Shown here piece by piece: positions 45,829 through 54,424 of a stretch of 64,000 nt of DNA (its first letter is position 1; the number at the start of each line of letters is the position of its first letter). The position numbers were made by a program, and so were the translations under genes. The DNA is taken from positions 248,001 through 312,000 of the forward strand of contig JASBVO010000002.1 of the NCBI GenBank assembly GCA_029961105.1, given 5' to 3'. The DNA comes from Micrococcus sp. GTDB taxonomy: Bacteria; Actinomycetota; Actinomycetes; Actinomycetales; Micrococcaceae. The notes beneath the pieces are model-generated. The model worked only from the letters and a program-made list of their open reading frames with translations, was not told where the DNA came from and did not search any database.

Positions 45829-47507
45829 CCGCCGCCGGGCTCTGGACCATCGTCCTGGCGCTGGCCTACACCGCCTGGCTGGTGATCGGCGGGCGGATCA
45901 TGGTCCACCGCAAGGAGACCGGCAAGGGCGGGTTCTTCGTCGGCGGGCGGTCCTTCGGGCCCTGGACGGTGGCGTTCTGCATCACCGGGCTGTTCTCCGG
46001 GTCCTCCTACATCGCGATCGTGGAGCTGAGCTACCGCACCGGCATCTCGGCGATCTGGTACGGAGTGGCCGAAACCATCCAGGTGGTCCTCATCGCCCTG
46101 CTGCTGGTCAAGCCGCTGCGGGAGAAGCTCGTGGTGACGGTGACCGGCATCATCGGCGACCGGTTCGGGCGGGCCGCCAAGGCCATCGGTTCCGTGATCA
46201 CCGGGCTGACGTTCCCCATGTACTCCGTGGCCACCACGATCGCCTTCGCCTCCGCCCTGTCCGTGGTCACCGACCTGTCCCTGGAGCTGTCCGTGGCGGT
46301 GACCGCCGTGGTGCTGCTGGGCTTCCTGTCCTCCGGTGGCATGCGCTCGGTCGGGTTCAGCCAGACCATGAACGTCATCATGATCGGGGTGATGTTCCTC
46401 ATTGGCCTGTGGGCGGTGCTCACCAGCCCCGGCCTCGGCGGCTCGGGGGGCATGGCCGGTTTCGCCGCCGAACGTCCGGAGATGTTCGACGTGTCCAACG
46501 CCGGCATCTCGCTGATCGTCACCTGGTTCGGGACGTTCATCATCAATGTCCCCCTCGCCCAGGCCGCGTTCCAGATGTCCATGTCCGCGCGCACCCCCGA
46601 GGACGGCCAGAAGGGCCTGTACCGGGCGGCCGTCATCGGCGCCCCGCTGCTGGTGCTCGGCGTGCTGGTCGGCGTGGCCGCGGCGATCGTGGTGCCCGGC
46701 GGCAGGCTCCCGCTGGTGTCCATCGCCGAATACGTCACCGGCGTCATCCCGCCCTGGGCCGCCGGGTTGTTCTTCGTCGGGCTCTGGGCGTGCGCGCTGG
46801 GCTGGGCCGGTCCCTGCCAGTTCTCCGGGGCCACCTCCCTCGGCCGGGACCTGGGCTCCGCGCTGAACCCCCGGGCCACCGAGGCCCAGCTCGTGCGGTA
46901 CACCCGCATCGCCCTGGTGGGCCTCACCGTGGTGATGATCGTCTTCGCCCTGCTGCGCACCCAGGAGTCCGCGTGGTGGAACGTCATGGCGTGGACGCTG
47001 CGCAACGGCGCCACCCTGGCCCCCGTGCTGGCCGCGTTCTTCTGGCCGCTGGCCACCCGCTCCGCGGCCGTGACCGCGATGCTCGCCGGCTTCGGCACGG
47101 GCCTGGGCTGGTATGCCGCTTCCGGGTTCCATCCCACGGACTTCCTGCTGGGCCTGCACCCCGTATGGCTCGGCATGGCCGTGAACCTGCTGGCGATGAT
47201 CGTGGTGACGCTGGTGCAGTCCCAGTGGCGACTGGTTCCCCCGGGCCAGTCCCGCCAGCGCGGGGTGACGGCGCTGGCCCTCGCGGCCGTGCTGGTGGTG
47301 GCCGGCGTGGCCCTCTGGCCGCGGCTGTCCGGCTACGGGCTGATCGGACTGCTCCTGGGTGCCGTGATGGTGACACTGTTCGTGGCGGCGGTGCTGCTGA
47401 CGGAGGGCACCGGTTCCTCGAGGCCCACGTCGGGCACACCGGCTGCCGTCCTGGCCCGGGATCCCGCGAAGGCCGCCACGGCGGCCTCGTCCGCGAGGAT
47501 CCCCTGA
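45825..47507 (+). CDS. Sodium:solute symporter family protein
   Basis: Integral membrane transporter of 560 residues with about 13 hydrophobic helices, of the SSS (LeuT-fold) family. Typical segments are GKGGFFVGGRSFGPW, FCITGLFSGSSYIAIVELSYRTG and SATSLGRDLGSALNPRAT-like (here GATSLGRDLGSALNPRAT). It imports an organic solute with sodium; the substrate cannot be assigned. Translationally coupled to the OsmC-like gene. The last 30 residues are hydrophilic. Confidence 0.88.
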   Translation: MTAAGLWTIVLALAYTAWLVIGGRIMVHRKETGKGGFFVGGRSFGPWTVAFCITGLFSGSSYIAIVELSYRTGISAIWYGVAETIQVVLIALLLVKPLREKLVVTVTGIIGDRFGRAAKAIGSVITGLTFPMYSVATTIAFASALSVVTDLSLELSVAVTAVVLLGFLSSGGMRSVGFSQTMNVIMIGVMFLIGLWAVLTSPGLGGSGGMAGFAAERPEMFDVSNAGISLIVTWFGTFIINVPLAQAAFQMSMSARTPEDGQKGLYRAAVIGAPLLVLGVLVGVAAAIVVPGGRLPLVSIAEYVTGVIPPWAAGLFFVGLWACALGWAGPCQFSGATSLGRDLGSALNPRATEAQLVRYTRIALVGLTVVMIVFALLRTQESAWWNVMAWTLRNGATLAPVLAAFFWPLATRSAAVTAMLAGFGTGLGWYAASGFHPTDFLLGLHPVWLGMAVNLLAMIVVTLVQSQWRLVPPGQSRQRGVTALALAAVLVVAGVALWPRLSGYGLIGLLLGAVMVTLFVAAVLLTEGTGSSRPTSGTPAAVLARDPAKAATAASSARIP

Positions 47508-47978
47508 GGGGCAGCTCGTCCCGTTCGCCTGACATGCAGGGCCGTTCGAGTTGGCTGGCCCCCCGGCCATGGCCTCGGCATGAGCGGCGCCCGTTGGTTC
47601 ACGTGCAGGAGCAGGTCAATTCGGTGTGGCAGACACGGACTCTGCTGCCGCTGCGGGAAGAAGCGCCGGGTCAAGGACAGCGTCCAGGATGAGGATGCAT
47701 GGACCAGTCGCTGAGAGGTCTGCACATTCCGTGGTTGGTGAGTAGCGCCGCAACGCTTCGGGACGGGACTTGGGCCTCTGATGGGGCTGCTGGGGCCTTG
47801 GACCGGTAACAACGATTACGTCAAGTGGAAGCCGAGTCATGTGCAGTACTCGCACATCGTGAGAATCCGGATAACAGTTCTCTCGCTTCTTCGGCGGTTG
47901 CCGATCGGACGCAGTCTCGCCAGGTGGAGGCCGTCCCTGGCTACTCGTAGTGGCCCGGGCCGGCACTACCCTTGGGGC
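47508..47978. other. Non-coding gap before the IclR gene
   Basis: About 470 bases with lower GC than the surroundings. Open frames here lack normal codon use and recognisable domains. The right part (47820-47978) should contain the promoter and perhaps autoregulatory site of the IclR gene. ATCCGGAT at 47865-47872 is a small palindrome. I see no IS or RNA gene. Confidence 0.4.
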
Positions 47979-48743
47979 ATGGCCCCCGACGTGTCTCCCA
48001 TAGAGTCGGTGGATCGTGCCCTGGTGCTGCTGAACTGGCTGCGCAGTCAAGGGTCGGTGTCCGTCGCGGAGGCTGCCGAGCACCTCGGTGTCGCCCCGTC
48101 GACCGCCCACCGCCTGCTCAACGCGCTGGCCTTCCGTGGGTTTGCCCGGCAGAACCACCTGCGCCGCTATCTGGTGGGTCCTGCGTTCTCCAGCACGCCT
48201 CTGCGCTCCCCCGTCCTGGCCGGACTGCGCGATGCCGCGGGGCCGGCTCTGGAGTACGCCCACGCGCAAACCGGAGAGACGGTGCAGCTGATGGTGCTGC
48301 GGGGCGGGGACATCTTGTTTTTGGACGGCATCGAGTCCGAGCTGACCTTGCGGGTGGCCATGCGGCGCGGGGACACGATGCCGGCGTTCACCTCGGCCGG
48401 CGGCAAGGCATTGCTGTCCCGGTTGCCCAACCGGGAGCTGGAAGAGGTCTACCGTGCGGGCGTACCGGACTGGCCCACCGCCAAGATCCATTCCCTGGCC
48501 ACGCTGAAGAAGCGGATGACGCGCATCCGGCACGACGGATACGCCACCAACCTGGAGGAGACAGAACAGGGGGTGATCGGCATTGGGGTGGCCGTCGTGG
48601 ACTTCCTGGGCCGGCCTCTGGCCGGGCTCACCACGGCGACGCCCAGCATCCGCTTTACCCGGGCCGACATCCCCCGCCACGTGGAGGTCCTGCGGCAGGC
48701 GGCCGAAATCCTGGAACGGCGCACCGCCGAGCAGCAACACTGA
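47979..48743 (+). CDS. IclR family transcriptional regulator
   Basis: A 254-residue regulator. The N-terminal winged helix-turn-helix is seen in SVDRALVLLNWLRSQGSVSV and HLGVAPSTAHRLLNALAFRGF, followed by the IclR effector domain with GETVQLMVLRGGDILFLDGIES and PAFTSAGGKALLSRL. The ATG at 47979 starts directly before this domain; the long in-frame extension upstream has poor composition. It converges on the acetoacetate-CoA ligase gene. It is the obvious candidate regulator of the ketone-carboxylase-like cluster at 48759-59839. Confidence 0.92.
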   Translation: MAPDVSPIESVDRALVLLNWLRSQGSVSVAEAAEHLGVAPSTAHRLLNALAFRGFARQNHLRRYLVGPAFSSTPLRSPVLAGLRDAAGPALEYAHAQTGETVQLMVLRGGDILFLDGIESELTLRVAMRRGDTMPAFTSAGGKALLSRLPNRELEEVYRAGVPDWPTAKIHSLATLKKRMTRIRHDGYATNLEETEQGVIGIGVAVVDFLGRPLAGLTTATPSIRFTRADIPRHVEVLRQAAEILERRTAEQQH

Positions 48744-48758
48744 ACCGGCCTCTCCGGA

Positions 48759-50777
48759 TCAGGCCGGGTTCAACACCTCCTGGACCCGAGCGACGGTGGC
48801 GTCGATCTGCTCGGGCCGGGCGACCACGCCGAGGTCCATGACCTGTCCGCGGACCGCGCCCTGGATGATGCGCTTGAGCGGGATCTCCAGGCGCTTGCCG
48901 GTGGGGTTGCGCGGGATGGACGGGACGAACACCACGTGGTCTGGCACGTGCCGGGGGGAGAGCTCGGTGCGCAGGGTGGTGCGGATGGTCTTCTCCAGGA
49001 CCACCGGGTCCGCGCCGTCGGCGGCGTCGACGAGCAGCACGAGCTGGCCCATGCCACCGGAGTCCTCGAAGTGCAGCACCATGGTGTCGTTGACCTGGGG
49101 CAGGGCATCGAGCACCGCGTAGAACTCGGCGGTGCCCAGGCGCACGCCGCCACGGTTCAGGGTGGCGTCCGAGCGGCCGGTGATCACCCAGCTGCCGCGC
49201 TCGGTGTGCACCAGCCAGTCGCCGTGGCGCCACACCCCGGGATAGGCGCCGAAATAACTGTCCTTGTAGCGTGCGAAGTCCGGGTCACCCCAGAAGAAGA
49301 CCGGCATGGATGGCATCGGTTCGGTGCAGACCAGTTCACCGGCCTGACCGTGCAGCGGCCTGCCCTCGGGGTCCCAGGACTCCACGGCCACGCCCAGCGG
49401 GCGGCAGGACATCTCCCCCGCCCAGACCGGGGTCAGCGGGCTGCCGCCGACGAAGGCGGCACAGATGTCCGTGCCGCCGGAGGTGGGGGCCAGCAGCAGG
49501 TCCGGATTGACGGCTTCGAGCACCCAGCCGGCCACATCGGCGGCCAGGGGCGACCCCGAGCACTGGATCTCCCGCAGCCGGGACAGGTCCCACTGGTCCA
49601 TGGGGCGCATCCCGGAGTGGGCGCAGGCGCCCAGGTAGGCCGAGCCCGTGCCCATGTAAGTCGCCTTCGTCTCGGCCATCACCGCCCACTGGGACCACTC
49701 CCCGTCGGCGGCCGGCCAGTTCGGGTCCCCGTCCATGAGCACCACGGAGGCCCCCAGCAGCAGCGAGGACACCCCCAGGGTCCACACCATCCACCCGGTG
49801 GTGGAGAACCAGAAGGCATTGTCGGCCTCGCTCATCCCGAAGTGCAGTCCGTGGGCCTTGAGGTGCTCCAGCAGGATCCCGCCATGGCAGTGCACGATCG
49901 CCTTGGGCCGGCCCGTGGTGCCCGAGGAGAACAGCACGATCAGCGGGTGGTCGAAGGGCACCGGCTCGATGCGCACCTCCGGGACGGCCGCCTCCGTGCC
50001 GGGCTCGACGCCGGCGCGGCCGGTGAACTGCGCCCAGGTCTCCGCCCCCTCCGGGGCCTGGGCGTCGGGGTCCAGGTAGGGCAGCAGGATGGTCTGGGTG
50101 CCAGGCAAGAACTGCCGGATGCGGGCCAGGTCGTCTGTCCGGGAGAGCTCGCGCTTGCCGTAGCGGTAGCCGTCGATGGCGATCAGCAGCGTCGGCTCCA
50201 GCTGGGTGAGCCGGTCCAGCACGGACTGCGGACCCATCTCCGGGGGCACCGCACACCAGATCGCGCCCAAGCCCGTCGTCGCCAGGTAGGCGGCCAGTGT
50301 CTCCGGAATGTTGGGCAGGTAGCCGGCCACCCGGTCGCCCTTGGTGACGCCCCGGGCGATGAGGCCGGCCTGGATGCGGGCGACTTCCTCCTCCAGGCGC
50401 GCCCCGGTCCACTCGACGGAGCCGTTGGTCTGGCTGCGGGAGGTCACCATGACATCCCCGGCACGCTCACGCAGCTTCCGCAGCACGTGCTCGGCGTAGT
50501 TCAGCCTCGCCCCCGGGAACCATGTCGCCCCCGGCATGGTGCGGTCCTCAAGGACCGCCGTGTACGGGGAATGGGAGATCACCTCGAAGTGCTCCCACAC
50601 CTGGGCCCAGAAATCCTCGAGGTGCTCCACCGACCAGGCCCAGGCGTCCTCGTAGGTCTCGAAGTGGAGGCCGTACTTGGCCTCGACGTCCTCCAGGAAG
50701 CGGCCCATGCGATGTTTGCTCCACTCCCCGCGGGCGGGGGCGGGGGTCAGGAGGGTGCCGGGCTCAGTGATGGTCAT
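48759..50777 (-). CDS. Acetoacetate-CoA ligase (acetoacetyl-CoA synthetase)
   Basis: Acyl-adenylate-forming enzyme of 672 residues that activates acetoacetate, or a similar 3-oxoacid, to its CoA ester with ATP. The AACS-specific stretches are VLFSSGTTGRPKAIVHCHGG, EHLKAHGLHFGMSEADNAF and FSTTGWMVWTLGV. The C-terminal catalytic loop ends in PTGKRLEIPLKRI with the acylation lysine. AACS is longer than acetyl-CoA synthetase and this size fits. It is the second gene of a minus-strand pair with the MFS transporter, 102 bases apart. In the proposed pathway it would act on the product of the biotin carboxylase set. Confidence 0.9.
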   Translation of the reverse strand: MTITEPGTLLTPAPARGEWSKHRMGRFLEDVEAKYGLHFETYEDAWAWSVEHLEDFWAQVWEHFEVISHSPYTAVLEDRTMPGATWFPGARLNYAEHVLRKLRERAGDVMVTSRSQTNGSVEWTGARLEEEVARIQAGLIARGVTKGDRVAGYLPNIPETLAAYLATTGLGAIWCAVPPEMGPQSVLDRLTQLEPTLLIAIDGYRYGKRELSRTDDLARIRQFLPGTQTILLPYLDPDAQAPEGAETWAQFTGRAGVEPGTEAAVPEVRIEPVPFDHPLIVLFSSGTTGRPKAIVHCHGGILLEHLKAHGLHFGMSEADNAFWFSTTGWMVWTLGVSSLLLGASVVLMDGDPNWPAADGEWSQWAVMAETKATYMGTGSAYLGACAHSGMRPMDQWDLSRLREIQCSGSPLAADVAGWVLEAVNPDLLLAPTSGGTDICAAFVGGSPLTPVWAGEMSCRPLGVAVESWDPEGRPLHGQAGELVCTEPMPSMPVFFWGDPDFARYKDSYFGAYPGVWRHGDWLVHTERGSWVITGRSDATLNRGGVRLGTAEFYAVLDALPQVNDTMVLHFEDSGGMGQLVLLVDAADGADPVVLEKTIRTTLRTELSPRHVPDHVVFVPSIPRNPTGKRLEIPLKRIIQGAVRGQVMDLGVVARPEQIDATVARVQEVLNPA

Positions 50778-50879
50778 GGTTCATCCTTTGTTCTCAGGGT
50801 CCGAAGCCGGCCCGGTGCGTTTGGCGGCGGGCACGGTCGGTGCGTCACGTTCGATCAGTCGCGGTGAGGTCAGGTCAGG

Positions 50880-52217
50880 TCAGGCCGACGCGGTCGGCGC
50901 GAGTTGAAGCGCGGCGCCCTGCCGGCGCAGGGACACACTCAGCGCGGCCACGCAAGCGGCGGAGGCCAGCAACGGTACGGCGAACAGGTAGAAGATGGTC
51001 TCGGGGTCCCAGCCGCCGTCGATGAGGTAGCCGACCAGGATGGGTGCGACGATGGACACGAGCCGGCCGACGCCGATCATCCAGCCGATGCCGGTGGCCC
51101 GGGCCCGCGCGGAGTACACTCCCGGGGCGACGGCATAGAACCCGGCGATGCCCGCCGTCGTGAGGATGCCCAGCAGCACGGCAGTGCCCATGGCCACCGG
51201 GATCACCGAGAACACGACGCCGAACAGCACGTAGGCACCGGCCGCGCCAGCGAGGGCACCGAACAGCAGTCGGTTGGACTTGAACCGGATGGCCAGGGCG
51301 CTGAAGATGAAACAGCCGATGATCCCGCCCAGGTTGGCCAGCGTGCCGGTCCGGATGCCCAGGGCCTCTTCGCCGGAGGCCGCTGAGATGATCTGCGGAG
51401 TCCAGGTGTTCGCGAAGTAGTAGGCGGCCACCAGGCAGGCGTAGCCGATCCACAGCATGAAGGTGCGGAAGCGGACTGTGCCGTGGAAGATCTCGGCGAT
51501 GCCGCCGCTGGTCTGCGTGGTCTGCGGCAGCTCGGGCAGGGCAGTGAGCGGCGGGCGGTTCATCCGGGCCAGGATGCGGTTGACCTTGCCCAGGGCGCCC
51601 TTGGGCTGGCGGGCGACGAGGAAGTCCAGGGACTCGGGCAGGAACAGCAGGGCGATCACGAACATCAGCGCGCTCATGACACCACCGGCCAGGAACAGGG
51701 CCTGCCAGCCGAACGCGGTGATCAGCGGTTCGGCGACCACGCCGCCGATGGTCGCGCCGATGGGGTACCCGGCAGCGTAGATACCGATGATCGACCCGCG
51801 GCGGGCATCCGAGGCGTACTCGGACACGAAGACGTTGAGGTTCGCCATCATCCCACCCACCCCCAGGCCGGTGAGCAGCCGGAACACCAGGAGCATGACC
51901 TCATCGGTGGCCAGAGCGGAGAGCCCCATCCCGAGGGCGATCACGGCCATGGACCCCACGGCGAGCCAGCGCCGGCCGATGACATCCGCGATCGGGGTGA
52001 TGAAGATCGAGCCGGCGGCCATGCCGAACAGGCTGGCGCTGAGCAGATAGCCGAGCATCACCGGCTCGGTGCCCCACGCCGCGCTCAGGGACGGGGCGGC
52101 ATAGGCCATCGCGGCCACATCGAAGCCGTCCAGAAGGATCATCACCAGCGCGACCGTGACGGCCACGACCTGGAATCGAGTCATCCGCGACCGGCGGATG
52201 TCCTGCAATACGTCCAT
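50880..52217 (-). CDS. MFS transporter, aromatic acid:H+ symporter (AAHS) type
   Basis: Twelve-helix transporter of 445 residues with the AAHS/PcaK pattern. LLDGFDVAAMAYAAPSLS in the first helix carries the family's Asp. ITPIADVIGRRW and GLGVGGMMANLNVFVSEYAS follow. Members import 4-hydroxybenzoate, benzoate, gallate or small organic acids with protons. In this cluster the substrate may be an acid such as acetoacetate or a keto acid; that is inference. It starts from the divergent control region shared with the biotin operon. Confidence 0.87.
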   Translation of the reverse strand: MDVLQDIRRSRMTRFQVVAVTVALVMILLDGFDVAAMAYAAPSLSAAWGTEPVMLGYLLSASLFGMAAGSIFITPIADVIGRRWLAVGSMAVIALGMGLSALATDEVMLLVFRLLTGLGVGGMMANLNVFVSEYASDARRGSIIGIYAAGYPIGATIGGVVAEPLITAFGWQALFLAGGVMSALMFVIALLFLPESLDFLVARQPKGALGKVNRILARMNRPPLTALPELPQTTQTSGGIAEIFHGTVRFRTFMLWIGYACLVAAYYFANTWTPQIISAASGEEALGIRTGTLANLGGIIGCFIFSALAIRFKSNRLLFGALAGAAGAYVLFGVVFSVIPVAMGTAVLLGILTTAGIAGFYAVAPGVYSARARATGIGWMIGVGRLVSIVAPILVGYLIDGGWDPETIFYLFAVPLLASAACVAALSVSLRRQGAALQLAPTASA

Positions 52218-52517
52218 GGGAAGGCTCCAGAGGTTGGGAAAACGTTCACCCTGACGCTATTCAGGGGCCTTCCCGTGATCTAGCTCACGGGGAAAGGTTC
52301 CTCCCTGCGGAATGCCACAGAGCTCGGTCGGCCACAAGGGCCATCCGGGCGGATCGACGCACCCCGAATCGCCTTAGGGGCGTCATCCACATCCGCTATT
52401 CCGCACCGCGGAATCTTTGCCAGCATTATGGTGCGGTGCCGCAGGCCCTCCCTACCGTCGCCAGAACGTGACCCCAATCACACCTGACGATGCGAACCCT
52501 GGAAGGACGGTCCCCGG
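52218..52517. promoter_or_regulatory. Divergent control region with two 7-3-7 inverted repeats (candidate IclR sites)
   Basis: This 300-base gap separates the MFS/ligase pair (minus) from the biotin-enzyme operon (plus). Site 1 (52398-52414) is a perfect ATTCCGC-ACC-GCGGAAT. Site 2 (52297-52313) is GTTCCTC-CCT-GCGGAAT with the same right arm and 3-base spacer and two mismatches on the left. One site faces each promoter. GCATTATGG just after site 1 could supply a -10 for the plus operon. The two-site layout suggests coordinated control of both arms. Confidence 0.6.
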
Positions 52518-53039
52518 ATGAACTTCGACCTCGAAGAACTTGCGGCCATCATTGAACAACTGGACCAGACCGAGTTCACCGACTTCCGTTTCGAGCACGG
52601 AGACCTGCGCCTGCACGTCAGCCGGGGTGGATCCGGCGCCGGCATCGAACCGTTCGCCGCACCGGCGGCCTCCTCCGCTCCCGCCTCGGCACCCGTGCCC
52701 GATCCGGCCACCCCGGCCACCGCCCCAGCAGCTGCCGTACCGGCTGCCGCGCCGGCGTCGGGAACCGGGCTGGACCCGCAGAATCTCCCGGAGGGTTACT
52801 CGGCGGTAACCGCCCCCATGTTGGGCTGCTTCTACGGTGCGCCCAAGCCGGGCTCGCCTCCCTTCGTCCAGGTGGGCGACGCCGTCGGGCCGGACACCAC
52901 CGTGTGCATCATCGAGGTGATGAAGCTGATGAACTCCGTTCCCGCGGGGGTCAGCGGCGAGGTTGCCGCGGTATTCCTTCAGGACGGTGAGCTGGCGGAG
53001 TTTGGCCAGCCCCTGTTCGCCATCAAGGTGAACTCATGA
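52518..53039 (+). CDS. Biotin carboxyl carrier protein of a dedicated carboxylase
   Basis: AccB-type carrier of 173 residues. The biotinylated lysine is Lys136 in EVMKLMN, and YSAVTAPMLGCFYGAPKPG is the conserved strand before it. The N-terminal 40 residues (LEELAAIIEQLDQTEFTDF) resemble AccB, linked by an Ala/Pro-rich flexible linker. It receives CO2 on biotin from the carboxylase encoded next (4-base overlap) and carries it to the carboxyltransferase. It is AccB-like, but no acetyl-CoA carboxyltransferase genes are nearby. The carrier therefore most likely belongs to the pyruvate-carboxylase-type transferase at 54421. Confidence 0.93.
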   Translation: MNFDLEELAAIIEQLDQTEFTDFRFEHGDLRLHVSRGGSGAGIEPFAAPAASSAPASAPVPDPATPATAPAAAVPAAAPASGTGLDPQNLPEGYSAVTAPMLGCFYGAPKPGSPPFVQVGDAVGPDTTVCIIEVMKLMNSVPAGVSGEVAAVFLQDGELAEFGQPLFAIKVNS

Positions 53040-54424
53040 GCCCGCGGATCTTCATCGCCAACCGCGGTGAGATCGCCGTGCGCGTCATTGAGGCCTGCGA
53101 CCGGCTCGGCTTCGAGACGGTTCTGGGCGTTTCGGCCGCCGACAGGTACACCCTCGGGGCCCGCCGCGCCGGACGCACCGTGGTCCTGGGCGGGTCCCGT
53201 CCGGGGGACAGCTACCTGAACATGGACGCTGTCCTGCAGGCAGCCGTCTCCACCGGCTGCACGGCCATCCACCCCGGTTACGGGTTCCTTTCCGAGAACT
53301 CCGAGTTCGCCCGGAAGTGCGCCGAGGAGGGCATAGTCTTCGTCGGTCCATCTCCCGAGGCGCTGGACTCGCTGGGTGACAAGCTCACGGCCCGCCGGCT
53401 TGCCGAATCCGTGGGCGTTCCGGTCTCGGCCGGCGGCACCGCCGAATCCGCCGAGGAGGTCCGGGAACTGGCCGAGCGGATCGGCTACCCGGTGCTGGTC
53501 AAGGCCGCTTACGGTGGTGGCGGACGCGGCATGAAGCTGGTCGAATCCGCCGAGGACCTCGAGGACGCCTGGCATCTGGCCTCCTCCGAGGCGGCGTCCT
53601 CCTTCGGCAACGGCCTGGTGTTCCTGGAGCGTTTCGTCACCGACGCCAAGCACGTGGAGGTGCAGATCCTGGGCGACCGGCACGGCAATCGAATCCATCT
53701 GGGCGAACGCGAGTGCTCCGTGCAGTACCGGTACCAGAAGGTCGTCGAGGAGGCCCCCTGCGCCGCCCTGCCCCAGCCCACCCGGGAGCTTCTGCACGCC
53801 AGCGCTCTGCGGATCGCCGAGGCCTTGGACTACGTGGGCCTGGGCACCGTGGAGTTCCTCTACGACGTGACCCGGGACGAGTTGTCCTTCCTGGAGGTCA
53901 ACCCGCGCCTGCAGGTGGAGCATCCGGTCACCGAGGCCGTCACGGGGGTGGACCTGGTCCGCGAACAGATCCTCGCGGCCCTGGGCCAGCCCCTGGAGGT
54001 CGCCCAGGCGGACGTGTCCCTGACCGGTCACGCGGTCGAGTGCCGCATCACCGCGCAGGACCCCGAGCGCGGCCTGGCGCCCTCGCCCGGCCGGGTCACC
54101 CGCTGGAGCCCGCCGCCGGCCGGCGGGGCGCGGCTGGATTCGCACATCTACGAGGGCTATCTGTTCCCGCCCTACTACGACGCCCTGATGGGCAAGCAGA
54201 TCGTCTGGGCGCCGGACCGCACCTCGGCGATCGAGCGCATGGACCACGTGCTGGAACGCTTCGTCATCGAGGGCGTGACCACGTCCCTGCCCCTGCTGCG
54301 GCGCATCCTGGCCCATCCGGAGTACCGGGACAACACCGTCACCACGCACTGGCTCAACCACGAGCTCCCCCGTCTCACCCAAGCCCACCAGAACCAGCAG
54401 ACCAACGAAGAGGTGCCCGCATGA
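53036..54424 (+). CDS. Biotin carboxylase subunit
   Basis: ATP-grasp enzyme of 462 residues that carboxylates biotin with bicarbonate and ATP. The landmarks are IFIANRGEIAVRVIEAC, HPGYGFLSENSEFA, VLVKAAYGGGGRGMK for ATP, ECSVQYRYQKVVEEAP and FLEVNPRLQVEHPVTE with the catalytic Arg. It is complete and of AccC length. Overlaps with both neighbours are ATGA junctions, so the operon is tightly coupled. It differs from a housekeeping AccC only in a short Gln/Asn-rich C-terminal tail. Confidence 0.95.
   Translation: MSPRIFIANRGEIAVRVIEACDRLGFETVLGVSAADRYTLGARRAGRTVVLGGSRPGDSYLNMDAVLQAAVSTGCTAIHPGYGFLSENSEFARKCAEEGIVFVGPSPEALDSLGDKLTARRLAESVGVPVSAGGTAESAEEVRELAERIGYPVLVKAAYGGGGRGMKLVESAEDLEDAWHLASSEAASSFGNGLVFLERFVTDAKHVEVQILGDRHGNRIHLGERECSVQYRYQKVVEEAPCAALPQPTRELLHASALRIAEALDYVGLGTVEFLYDVTRDELSFLEVNPRLQVEHPVTEAVTGVDLVREQILAALGQPLEVAQADVSLTGHAVECRITAQDPERGLAPSPGRVTRWSPPPAGGARLDSHIYEGYLFPPYYDALMGKQIVWAPDRTSAIERMDHVLERFVIEGVTTSLPLLRRILAHPEYRDNTVTTHWLNHELPRLTQAHQNQQTNEEVPA

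Noticed and set aside
47616-48740. Minus-strand open frame across the IclR gene and its upstream gap
   Set aside because: It is mostly antisense to the IclR domain and has no recognisable domain.
52518-54424. Assignment of the carrier and carboxylase as the housekeeping acetyl-CoA carboxylase accB-accC
   Set aside because: There are no accA/accD-type transferase genes; the next gene is a pyruvate-carboxylase-type transferase in the same overlapping operon.
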